DNA from: Nevskia sp035651715 | GTDB lineage: Bacteria > Pseudomonadota > Gammaproteobacteria > Nevskiales > Nevskiaceae | Length of the DNA stretch: 15,176 nucleotides | NCBI GenBank assembly: GCA_035651715.1 | Contig: DASRFD010000102.1 | Location: 1-15,176 of the forward strand | Direction of reading: 5' to 3' | Shown here: piece by piece, positions 1 to 6,114 of the stretch | Position numbering within the stretch: the stretch's first letter is position 1 | Layout: the number at the start of each line of letters is the position of its first letter | The notes under the pieces: generated by a model | Seen by the model: the letters and a program-made list of their open reading frames with translations, nothing else | What the model was told of the DNA's origin: nothing | The model's database searches: none | Made by a program: the position numbers and the translations under genes

Positions 1-1208
1 CGGAGCTGGCGCGCGTGCCCGCCGACGATCAGGCGGCACGCGAAGCGGTGCAGGCGCAGTGGAAGCAGCGCCACGAGCAGGTGGTGCAGGCCGGCGGCCT
101 CTACGTCATCGGCTCCGAGCGCCACGAATCGCGGCGCATCGACAACCAGCTGCGCGGCCGCTCCGGCCGCCAGGGCGATCCGGGCGCGACCCGCTTCTAC
201 CTGTCGCTGGACGACACGCTGATGCGCATCTTCACGCCGCCGCGGATGCGCAGCCTGCTGCTCAAGCTGGGCATGCAGCACGGCGAGGCACTCGAGCACC
301 GCATGGTCAGCAACGCCATCGAGACGGCGCAGCGCAAGGTCGAGGCGCACAACTTCGACATCCGCAAGAACCTGCTCGAGTACGACAACGTCGCCAACGA
401 CCAGCGCAAGGCGATCTACGAGCTGCGCGACGAGCTGATGACGGCGCAGGACGTGACGCCGCTGCTCGACGACGTGCGCGCCGACGTGGTCAACGCCGTG
501 TGCGACGCCTACATCCCGCCGCAGACGCCGGAGGAGATGTGGAACCTCGCCGGCCTGGAAGAGACGCTGGAGCGCGACTTCGAGCTGAAGGCGCCGGTGC
601 GGCAGTGGACCGCGGCCGACAAGTCGCTCGACGACAAGGGCATCCGCGCCCGCGTGCTGGAGGCGCTCAACGCCGCCTACGCGGCGAAGCGGGCCAGCAA
701 CCTGCAGGCGATGGAGCATGCCGAAAAGGTCTTCACCCTGCAGATCCTCGACCAGTTCTGGCGCGAGCACCTGGCGGCGATCGACTACCTGCGCCAGGGC
801 ATCCACCTGCGCGGCTACGCGCAGAAGGATCCGAAGCAGGAATACAAGCGCGAAGCGTTCACCATGTTCAACGAGATGCTGGCGCGCTTCAAGCACGCGG
901 TGATCTCCAACCTGTCGCGGCTGCGCATCCTGTCCGAGGCCGAGGTGGCAGCGCTGGAGGAAGCGCGCCGCGCGCCGCGGCCGATGCAGTTCCAGCACGC
1001 CGAGGCGCAGCAGCTCGTCACCGGCGCCGAGGCCCCGCAGGAAGAGCTGCCGCCGGCCCCCGCCGGCCGGCCGCTGCCGGCGGCGGCGCCCGCCGCCGCG
1101 GCCCAGGCGGAGACCTTCGTGCGCGAGATGCCCAAGGTCGGCCGCAACGACCCCTGTCCCTGCGGCTCGGGGAAGAAGTACAAGCAGTGTCACGGGCGGC
1201 TGACCTGA
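1..1208 (+). CDS. secA: SecA preprotein translocase ATPase, C-terminal part (5' end outside window)
   Basis: SecA is the peripheral ATPase motor that drives unfolded preproteins through SecYEG at the inner membrane. About 401 codons are present, entering in frame at base 3; the N-terminal half (DEAD motor 1, preprotein cross-linking domain) lies upstream. Visible in order: the helicase motif VI region with RGRSGRQGDPGATRFYLS (bases about 150-210), the helical wing and scaffold regions including NAIETAQRKVE and NLLEYDNVANDQRK, then an Ala/Pro-rich linker (about 990-1110). The chain ends in the zinc-binding SecB/phospholipid-contact tail NDPCPCGSGKKYKQCHG, with the C-x-C-x8-C-H pattern. The gene ends normally at TGA 1206-1208. 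All residues expected for this part are present, so only the window edge truncates it. The downstream gene argJ is separated by a REP pair and may be transcribed independently. Confidence 0.98.
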   Translation, partial: ELARVPADDQAAREAVQAQWKQRHEQVVQAGGLYVIGSERHESRRIDNQLRGRSGRQGDPGATRFYLSLDDTLMRIFTPPRMRSLLLKLGMQHGEALEHRMVSNAIETAQRKVEAHNFDIRKNLLEYDNVANDQRKAIYELRDELMTAQDVTPLLDDVRADVVNAVCDAYIPPQTPEEMWNLAGLEETLERDFELKAPVRQWTAADKSLDDKGIRARVLEALNAAYAAKRASNLQAMEHAEKVFTLQILDQFWREHLAAIDYLRQGIHLRGYAQKDPKQEYKREAFTMFNEMLARFKHAVISNLSRLRILSEAEVAALEEARRAPRPMQFQHAEAQQLVTGAEAPQEELPPAPAGRPLPAAAPAAAAQAETFVREMPKVGRNDPCPCGSGKKYKQCHGRLT

Positions 1209-1233
1209 AGGGCAGACCGGAATTCGCTAATCT

Positions 1234-1297
1234 GTAGGAGCCGGCTTGCCGGCCACCCCGATCCAGCGCGAGGCATCGCCGGCAAGCCGGCTCCTAC
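1234..1297. repeat. Mirrored REP pair (REPIN-like) with GTAG heads
   Basis: Two 20-base arms, 1234-1253 and 1278-1297, are perfect reverse complements separated by a 24-base spacer. Each arm begins (or, on the other strand, ends) with GTAG followed by GAGCCGGCTTGCCGGC. Each arm can also fold alone, because GCCGGC-TT-GCCGGC is self-complementary. A GTAG head plus short hairpin is the known signature of REP sequences mobilised by REP-associated tyrosine transposases (RAYTs) in Pseudomonas and Stenotrophomonas, and two inverted REPs form a REPIN. No transposase gene is in the window. The right arm ends one base before the argJ ATG. There is no U-run after the hairpin, so it is not a classical intrinsic terminator for secA. 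Confidence 0.85.
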
Positions 1298-1298
1298 T

Positions 1299-2519
1299 AT
1301 GGCCGTCAACCTCAAACCTCCCGGTACCCTCCACCCGGTTCCCGGCGTGCGCCTCGGCGCGGCCGAGGCTGCGATCAAGAAGCCGGGCCGCAAGGACCTG
1401 CTGCTGATCGAGCTGGCTCCGGGAAGCCGCGTCGCCGGCGTGTTCACCCGCAATGCCTTCTGCGCCGCCCCGGTGCAGGTCTGCCGCGAGCGGCTCGCCG
1501 CCGGCGGCGCGATGCGCGCCATGCTGGTCAACGCCGGCAACGCCAACGCCGCCACCGGCAGCGGCGGCCTCGACGATGCCCGCGCCACCACCGCGGCGGT
1601 GGCACGGGCCCTGGGTTGCGAGGCGGTCCAGGTGCTGCCGTTCTCCACCGGCGTGATCGGCCAGCGGCTGCCGCTGCAGCGCATGCTCGACGCGGTGCCG
1701 CGCGCCGTCGCCGACCTGCGCGCCGACGCCTGGCAGGATGCGGCGCGCGCCATCATGACCACCGACACCATTCCCAAGGGCGCCAGCCGCCAGGTCGCGA
1801 CCGCGCAGGGCGCGGTGACGGTGACCGGCATCGCCAAGGGCGTGGGCATGATCTACCCCGACATGGCGACCCTGCTGTCCTACATCGCCACCGACGCGCG
1901 GCTGACCCCGGAAGCGGTGCGGGAATGCCTGCGCCGCGCCGTCGAGGTCTCGTTCAACAGCGTCACGGTGGACGGCGACACTTCCACCAACGATTCCTGC
2001 GTGCTGATGGCCACGGCCCAGGCCGGCACCGAAGACATCACGCCGCAGCACCCGGACTTCGCGCCGGTGTGCGAGGCGGTGACGGCGGTGTGCGTCGAAC
2101 TGGCCCAGGCCATCGCCCGCGACGGCGAGGGCGCCACCCGCTTCATCACCATCGAGGTGGAGGGGGCGCGCAGCGTGGAAGAGGCGCGCAAGGTCGGCTA
2201 TTCCATCGCCCATTCGCCGCTGGTGAAAACCGCCATGTTCGCCGGGGATGCCAACTGGGGCCGCATCATCATGGCTATCGGCAAGGCCGGGGTCGAGGGG
2301 CTCGATCCGCGCGGCGTGGCGGTGGCGCTGGACCAGGTGCGCCTGATCGAGCGCGGCGAGCCGCACCCGGATTACCGCGAGGAACTGGGCGCGGCGGTGG
2401 TGGCCAAGCCCGAATTCAGCATCCGCGTCCAGCTCGGGCGCGGCACGGCGCGGGCCCGGCTGTGGACCTGCGATTTCAGCTACGACTACGTCAAGATCAA
2501 CGCCGAGTACCGGACCTGA
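1299..2519 (+). CDS. argJ: Bifunctional glutamate N-acetyltransferase / amino-acid N-acetyltransferase ArgJ
   Basis: ArgJ transfers the acetyl group from N-acetylornithine to glutamate in the cyclic arginine pathway; some members also acetylate glutamate from acetyl-CoA. The 406-residue product has family length. The precursor cleaves itself at an Ala-Thr bond; here this is A190-T191 in KGVGMIYPDMATLLSY, making Thr191 the nucleophile of the beta chain. STGVIG (116-121) matches the oxyanion-hole region, TLHPVPGVRLG the conserved N-terminus and SYDYVKINAEYRT the conserved C-terminus. The start is fixed by this N-terminal conservation; the next in-frame Met is residue 72. No Shine-Dalgarno sequence is visible, because the REP arm occupies the bases immediately upstream. 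Whether the enzyme is mono- or bifunctional cannot be read from the sequence. A Nudix/ThiE gene follows after 29 bases and may be co-transcribed. Confidence 0.96.
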   Translation: MAVNLKPPGTLHPVPGVRLGAAEAAIKKPGRKDLLLIELAPGSRVAGVFTRNAFCAAPVQVCRERLAAGGAMRAMLVNAGNANAATGSGGLDDARATTAAVARALGCEAVQVLPFSTGVIGQRLPLQRMLDAVPRAVADLRADAWQDAARAIMTTDTIPKGASRQVATAQGAVTVTGIAKGVGMIYPDMATLLSYIATDARLTPEAVRECLRRAVEVSFNSVTVDGDTSTNDSCVLMATAQAGTEDITPQHPDFAPVCEAVTAVCVELAQAIARDGEGATRFITIEVEGARSVEEARKVGYSIAHSPLVKTAMFAGDANWGRIIMAIGKAGVEGLDPRGVAVALDQVRLIERGEPHPDYREELGAAVVAKPEFSIRVQLGRGTARARLWTCDFSYDYVKINAEYRT

Positions 2520-2548
2520 GCTGGCGGCGAGAGGCGTAGATCCGGCCC

Positions 2549-3502
2549 ATGCGCTCCACCATCCACCGCCCGCTGATCCCCGTCGCCTGCGGCGTGCTGG
2601 CCAACGACCGCGGCGAGGTGCTGATCGCGCAGCGGCCGGAGGGCAAGATCGCCGCCGGCAAGTGGGAATTTCCCGGCGGCAAGATCGAGCCGGGCGAGCC
2701 GGTCGAGAAGGCGCTGCGGCGCGAGCTGCACGAGGAGCTGGGGGTGGAGGTGCGGCAGGCGCGCCGCCTGATCCGCTTCCGCCACGAGTACGCCGACCGC
2801 ATCGTGCTGCTCGACACCTGGCTGGTGAGCCGGTTCGAGGGCGAGCCGCAGGCGCGCGAAGGACAGCAGTTCGACTGGATGCGCCCCGAATACCTGCTGC
2901 AGCTGGACGTGCTGCCCACGGTGGCGCCGATCGCCCGCGCGCTGCGCCTGCCGGAACACTATGTCTTCACCCCGCCCAATGCCGACGAGGCGACGGTGCA
3001 CGGCGGCCTGGCGCGGCTGCCGCGCGGCTGCCTGCTGCGGCTGCGCGTGCCGGCGCTGGGCGACGAGGGCTACGCCGGGCTGGCCACCCGCCTGCTGCCG
3101 GCGGCACAGGCCGCCGGCATCGGCCTGATGCTGGACCGCCAGCCGCGCATGGCGGCCGAGCTCGGCGCCGCCGGCTGGCACGCGACCGAGCGGACCCTGC
3201 TGCATCTGCGCAACCGGCCCGTCCCGGCCGGCCTGTGGTTCGCCGGCTCGGTGCACGAGGCGGCCTCGCTGGAGGCGGCGCGGCGCCTGGGCGCCGACTT
3301 CGCGGTGCTGGGGCCGGTGTTGCCCACCGCCAGCCACCCGCAGGCCCAGGGCCTGGGCTGGGAGCGCTTCGAGCAGCTGCTGGGGAACTCGCCCCAGCCG
3401 GTCTATGCCATCGGCGGGGTGGGGCCGAAACAGCTCGACCAGGCGCATGCCCGCGGCGCCCAGGGCGTCGCCGGCATCCGCGCCTACTGGGAAGACCGCT
3501 AG
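2549..3502 (+). CDS. Nudix (MutT-type) hydrolase fused to a ThiE-like domain
   Basis: This 317-residue protein has two parts. The N-terminal domain (about 10-130) is a MutT-like NTP pyrophosphohydrolase with a complete Nudix box: G44, E50, then RELHEELG at 58-65. MutT proteins remove oxidised nucleotides such as 8-oxo-dGTP. The C-terminal part (about 140-317) has the fold signature of thiamine phosphate synthase: FAVLGPVLPTASH (251-263) resembles the GP(I/V)FPT phosphate-binding loop and YAIGGV (286-291) the second phosphate loop. The ThiE metal/pyrimidine motifs (VNDR, GVHLGQ) are degraded to LMLDRQPR and GWHATERT, so thiamine phosphate synthase activity is doubtful. Such fusions are known next to argJ and secA in gammaproteobacteria. 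A purine-rich stretch at 2529-2534 is the only ribosome-binding candidate, rather far from the ATG. The gene ends 3 bases from the convergent yacG stop. Confidence 0.93.
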   Translation: MRSTIHRPLIPVACGVLANDRGEVLIAQRPEGKIAAGKWEFPGGKIEPGEPVEKALRRELHEELGVEVRQARRLIRFRHEYADRIVLLDTWLVSRFEGEPQAREGQQFDWMRPEYLLQLDVLPTVAPIARALRLPEHYVFTPPNADEATVHGGLARLPRGCLLRLRVPALGDEGYAGLATRLLPAAQAAGIGLMLDRQPRMAAELGAAGWHATERTLLHLRNRPVPAGLWFAGSVHEAASLEAARRLGADFAVLGPVLPTASHPQAQGLGWERFEQLLGNSPQPVYAIGGVGPKQLDQAHARGAQGVAGIRAYWEDR

Positions 3503-3505
3503 CCG

Positions 3506-3703
3506 CTAGCCATCCCTGTCGGGATCGGCGTCCGGTGCCGGCGGCGCCTCGTCCAGCACCGGCAGGGCATTGCGGCCGCTCATCCAGTCGCCCAGGTCGA
3601 TCAGCTTGCAGCGTTCGGAGCAGAAGGGGCGCCAGGGATTCTGGGCGTCCAGCCGGGTGCTGGCGCCGCAGCGCGGGCAGCGGGCGATACGTGGGGCGTT
3701 CAT
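3506..3703 (-). CDS. yacG: DNA gyrase inhibitor YacG (zinc-binding)
   Basis: This small zinc protein of 65 residues binds GyrB and limits gyrase activity in E. coli. The start is the ATG at 3703-3701, giving MNAPRIARCPRCG; a longer open frame to 4090 exists, but its upstream part overlaps zapD out of frame and does not look like protein. The zinc ligands C9, C12, C28 and C32 form the family C-x2-C-x15-C-x3-C pattern, with WRPFCSERCKLIDLGDW as the conserved core. The tail is acidic and Pro/Ala-rich. The start lies 10 bases after the zapD stop with no clear Shine-Dalgarno sequence, which suggests translational coupling to zapD. Order zapD-yacG is conserved in many beta- and gammaproteobacteria. 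Confidence 0.93.
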   Translation of the reverse strand: MNAPRIARCPRCGASTRLDAQNPWRPFCSERCKLIDLGDWMSGRNALPVLDEAPPAPDADPDRDG

Positions 3704-3713
3704 CGGGGAAAGG

Positions 3714-4499
3714 CTAGTGGCTTGAGAGCAGGCAGCATTGCAGCTGGAACGGGATGGTGCCGCCGGCCTGGACGTTGCGGGTGTTGACGTCGCCGAGGCG
3801 CATGAAGCGGACCGAGACGCGGTGCTTGCCGGCGCTGATCTCGGGGTAGACGTCGGCATCGGCCGGCACCAGCACCCGGACCAGCTGGTAGGCGGCCTGC
3901 GGAATGTGCAGGAACACGCCGCCCTCGGCCACCTGCTGCACCGGCTGGGTGCTGTCGCGCAGCAGGCGCAGGTACAGGCCGATGGCGTGCTGCAGCGGGC
4001 GCAGGCTGGCGAACCAGGCGGCGAGGTCGCGCTGGGTCTCGGCCGGCGGCCGCGACAGCCAGCGGTGGTAGGCCGGCAGGTCGAAGCCACAGGCGCCGCC
4101 GGGGATGGAGCTGCGGTTGAGCACCGCGAACAGGAACTCGTTCTCGCGCAGCACCACCGCCGGGTGCGAGCTGCCCATGGCCTGCAGCTCGGCGGCGGCG
4201 GCGCTGAGCTCGCGCAGCACCTCGGCCAGGCGCGCGTGATTGACGTCGGGGCGCTTGCTCAGGCGGGTCAGGATGGAGTGCTGCTCGAACACTTCCTTGA
4301 GCAGCTCGGTGCGCAGGTCGGCGCGGCCCATCACCGAAAGGATGTCCAGCAGGGTGTGCAGGCTGGCGCGCAGGCCCCAGGACGAGGTGTCGGCGGCCTG
4401 GTGCTGGTACTGGGCGAACAGGAACTCCAGGCGCAGGAGGAAGCGTATCCGCTCGCTCAGCGGATGCTCAAAGGCGATCCAGTCTCCGCCCTGCTCCAT
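3714..4499 (-). CDS. zapD: Cell division protein ZapD (FtsZ-bundling factor)
   Basis: ZapD (formerly YacF) is a cytosolic protein that binds the FtsZ C-terminal tail and cross-links filaments in the Z-ring. The 261-residue product aligns well from memory with E. coli ZapD: FEHPLSERIRFLLRLEFL near the N-terminus, RTELLKE, a central SIPGGACGFDLPAYHRWL, and PEISAGKHRVSVRFM before the end. The start is ATG 4499-4497; a TTG directly before it (4502-4500) is possible but adds only one residue. No Shine-Dalgarno sequence precedes either. An inverted repeat and a 10-codon open frame abut the start (separate entry). It lies 76 bases after coaE on the same strand and 10 bases before yacG. Confidence 0.95.
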   Translation of the reverse strand: MEQGGDWIAFEHPLSERIRFLLRLEFLFAQYQHQAADTSSWGLRASLHTLLDILSVMGRADLRTELLKEVFEQHSILTRLSKRPDVNHARLAEVLRELSAAAAELQAMGSSHPAVVLRENEFLFAVLNRSSIPGGACGFDLPAYHRWLSRPPAETQRDLAAWFASLRPLQHAIGLYLRLLRDSTQPVQQVAEGGVFLHIPQAAYQLVRVLVPADADVYPEISAGKHRVSVRFMRLGDVNTRNVQAGGTIPFQLQCCLLSSH

Positions 4500-4533
4500 C
4501 AATGCGTTGAATCCACGGGGTATCTCCGCATTG
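4497..4533 (-). promoter_or_regulatory. zapD leader: 7-bp inverted repeat and a 10-codon upstream open frame
   Basis: Reading the minus strand, CAATGCG (4533-4527) and CGCATTG (4506-4500) are perfect inverted repeats 20 bases apart. The second arm ends immediately before the zapD ATG at 4499. The same stretch holds a short frame starting ATG at 4531 (MRRYPVDSTH) whose TGA stop at 4501-4499 shares its A with the zapD start (TGATG). Such overlaps are classic for coupled translation. Neither start has a convincing ribosome-binding site. The repeat and frame are seen directly; any regulatory role is inference and could be chance. Confidence 0.3.
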
Positions 4534-4540
4534 TGGCGCG

Positions 4541-4573
4541 CCGGGGCGGGAAGGGCAAACGACGCCGCCCCGG
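4541..4573 (-). repeat. GC-rich inverted repeat just after coaE
   Basis: CCGGGGCGG (4541-4549) and CCGCCCCGG (4565-4573) are a perfect 9-bp inverted repeat with a 15-base loop. It begins 2 bases after the coaE stop codon on the minus strand. In the transcript it would form a strong hairpin, but no U-run follows, so Rho-independent termination is unlikely. It could protect the upstream message or mark a processing site between coaE and zapD. Confidence 0.45.
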
Positions 4574-4575
4574 GC

Positions 4576-5190
4576 TCAGCGCCGCGCCGCGGCGAGCTGG
4601 AGATAGTGCCGGTGCAGGCGCTCCACCTGCGGCCGCAGGGCCTGGGGTCCGCCGCTGTTGTCGAGCACGTCGTCGGCGCGGGCCAGGCGCTGTTCGCGGC
4701 CGGCCTGGGCCGCCAGCATCTGCCGGGCCAGGGGCTCGGCGATGCCGTCGCGGCCGAGCAGGCGCTGCATCTGCACCGCCGCCGGCACGTCCACCACCAG
4801 GACGCGTCCGGTCAGCCGGTCCATGCCGGATTCGAGCAGGATCGCCACCGACAGGATGCAGTACGGGGCGGTCTGCGCCGCCTGCCAGGCGAGGATGCGG
4901 CTGCGGATCAGGGGGTGGGTGATGGCTTCCAGCTCGCGCAGGGCGGCGGGGTCGCCGAACACCCGCTCGCGCAGGCGGCGGCGGTCGAGGCTGCCGTCGG
5001 GCAGCAGGAATTCGGCGCCGAAGCGGCCGGCGATGGCGGCCAGGGCCGGCGACGGCGGAGCCACCACCTCGCGGGCGACGTGGTCGCCGTCGAGCAACGG
5101 CGCGCCCAGCTCCTCGAACAGCTCGCCGACGGTGCTCTTGCCGCTGGCGATGCCGCCGGTCAGGCCGACCACCAGGGCGGCGCGGCTCAC
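4576..5190 (-). CDS. coaE: Dephospho-CoA kinase CoaE
   Basis: CoaE phosphorylates the 3'-hydroxyl of dephospho-CoA, the last step of coenzyme A synthesis, in the cytosol. The P-loop GLTGGIASGKST is at residues 9-20; LLDGDHVAREVV follows (substrate and metal region), then ITHPLIRSRI, and LLGRDGIAEPLARQML as the lid. The 204-residue length fits the family. The start chosen is GTG 5190-5188, which overlaps the pilD stop as GTGA; a longer open frame upstream to 5772 lies inside pilD out of frame and is not protein-like. The 4-nt overlap implies translational coupling with pilD, as in the Pseudomonas pilBCD-coaE operon. Confidence 0.96.
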   Translation of the reverse strand: MSRAALVVGLTGGIASGKSTVGELFEELGAPLLDGDHVAREVVAPPSPALAAIAGRFGAEFLLPDGSLDRRRLRERVFGDPAALRELEAITHPLIRSRILAWQAAQTAPYCILSVAILLESGMDRLTGRVLVVDVPAAVQMQRLLGRDGIAEPLARQMLAAQAGREQRLARADDVLDNSGGPQALRPQVERLHRHYLQLAAARR

Positions 5191-6047
5191 AGCTTCACCA
5201 GGTTGCGCAGGGCTTCGCCCCAGACCAGGGTGAGCCAGCCGGCGCCGGCGAGGTAGGGGCCGAAGGAGATGGGGATGTTGCGGTCGCGGCCGCGCAGCGC
5301 GATCAGGCCGATGCCGACGGCCGAACCGACCAGCGAGGACAGCAGGATGATCATCGGCAGGGCGGCGGCGCCGAACCAGGCGCCGAGCGCGGCGAGCAGC
5401 TTGAAGTCGCCGTGGCCCATGCCCTCCTTGCCGGTGAGCAGCTTGTACAGCTCGTAGATGCCGCGCAGGCTGAGGTAGCCGAAGGCCGCGCCGGCGATGC
5501 TGGCGCGGGGGTTGGTGAAGACGCCGAAGCAGCTCAGCAGCAGGCCGGCCCAGACCAGGGGCAGGGTCATCGAATCGGGCAGCAGCTGCTCGCGCAGGTC
5601 GATCACGCTCAAGGCCAGCAGCACCCAGCTCAGGCCCAGGGCCGGCACCAGCTGCGGGCTCCAGCCGAAGCGCCAGGCGCAGGCGGCGGCGAGCAGGCCC
5701 GAGGCCAGCTCGACCAGCGGATACTGCGCCGAAATCGGCGCCCGGCAGTCGGCGCAGCGCCCGCGCAGCCACAGCCAGCCGAACAGCGGGACGTTATGCC
5801 AGGGGCGGATGGCGGCGCCGCAGGAAGGGCAGCGCGAGGGCGGCGAGGACAGGCTCAGCGGCGCCGGCGCGGGATCCTCCGCCGGCAGCTCGAGGATCAT
5901 GCGCGCCTCGCTGCGCCAGGTGGCTTCCATCATGCGCGGCAGGCGCAGGCTGATCACGTTGAGGAAGCTGCCGACCACCAGGCCGAGCAGGGCGCAAACC
6001 GCGACGAGCGCTGCGGGTTCGGCGCGCAGCGCCTCGATGAAGGACAT
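5187..6047 (-). CDS. pilD: Type IV prepilin leader peptidase / N-methyltransferase PilD
   Basis: PilD is an inner-membrane aspartic protease that cuts the leader of type IV prepilins and type II secretion pseudopilins and then methylates the new N-terminus. The 286-residue product has GSFLNVISLRLPR (26-38) of the N-terminal domain and a cytoplasmic zinc loop with two CxxC pairs, C73/C76 and C98/C101. The catalytic aspartates are D150 (SVIDLREQLLPD) and D214 (GMGHGDFKLLAA). Several hydrophobic membrane segments follow the standard topology. The full zinc tetrad marks the bifunctional form. The start is ATG 6047 with only a weak GGAA upstream. It is separated from pilC by 67 bases containing an inverted repeat, and overlaps coaE by 4 nt. 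Confidence 0.97.
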   Translation of the reverse strand: MSFIEALRAEPAALVAVCALLGLVVGSFLNVISLRLPRMMEATWRSEARMILELPAEDPAPAPLSLSSPPSRCPSCGAAIRPWHNVPLFGWLWLRGRCADCRAPISAQYPLVELASGLLAAACAWRFGWSPQLVPALGLSWVLLALSVIDLREQLLPDSMTLPLVWAGLLLSCFGVFTNPRASIAGAAFGYLSLRGIYELYKLLTGKEGMGHGDFKLLAALGAWFGAAALPMIILLSSLVGSAVGIGLIALRGRDRNIPISFGPYLAGAGWLTLVWGEALRNLVKL

Positions 6048-6061
6048 GCGCGGCGATTCCT

Positions 6062-6112
6062 AGGGCCTGTGAACGGGCGACGCGGCGATCAAAATGGCGT
6101 CCACAGGGCCCT
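6062..6112. repeat. Imperfect inverted repeat in the pilC-pilD gap
   Basis: AGGGCCTGTG (6062-6071) is complementary to CACAGGGCCCT (6102-6112) apart from one bulged base. The inner segments GACGC (6079-6083) and GCGTC (6097-6101) can extend the pairing. The element fills most of the 67-base gap between the pilC stop and the pilD start. No U-run follows on the transcript strand. It may be a partial attenuator or mRNA processing hairpin that sets the pilC to pilD ratio, or a miniature inverted-repeat element; the sequence alone does not decide. Confidence 0.5.
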
Positions 6113-6114
6113 GA

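Noticed and set aside
1234..1297. REP pair as an intrinsic terminator of secA
   Set aside because: The hairpin is followed directly by the argJ ATG and has no run of T, so it does not have terminator form.
1227..2366. 379-codon minus-strand open frame across argJ
   Set aside because: It is antisense to argJ, with His/Arg/Gly-rich sequence lacking motifs; argJ is certain on the other strand.
3704..4090. Upstream extension of the yacG frame into zapD
   Set aside because: This part is out-of-frame zapD sequence (Ser/Arg/Cys-rich). The YacG family starts at the Met just before the first CxxC.
5191..5772. Upstream extension of the coaE frame into pilD
   Set aside because: The translation upstream of GTG 5190 is out-of-frame pilD sequence rich in R, A and P. 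CoaE homology begins right after the GTG that overlaps the pilD stop.
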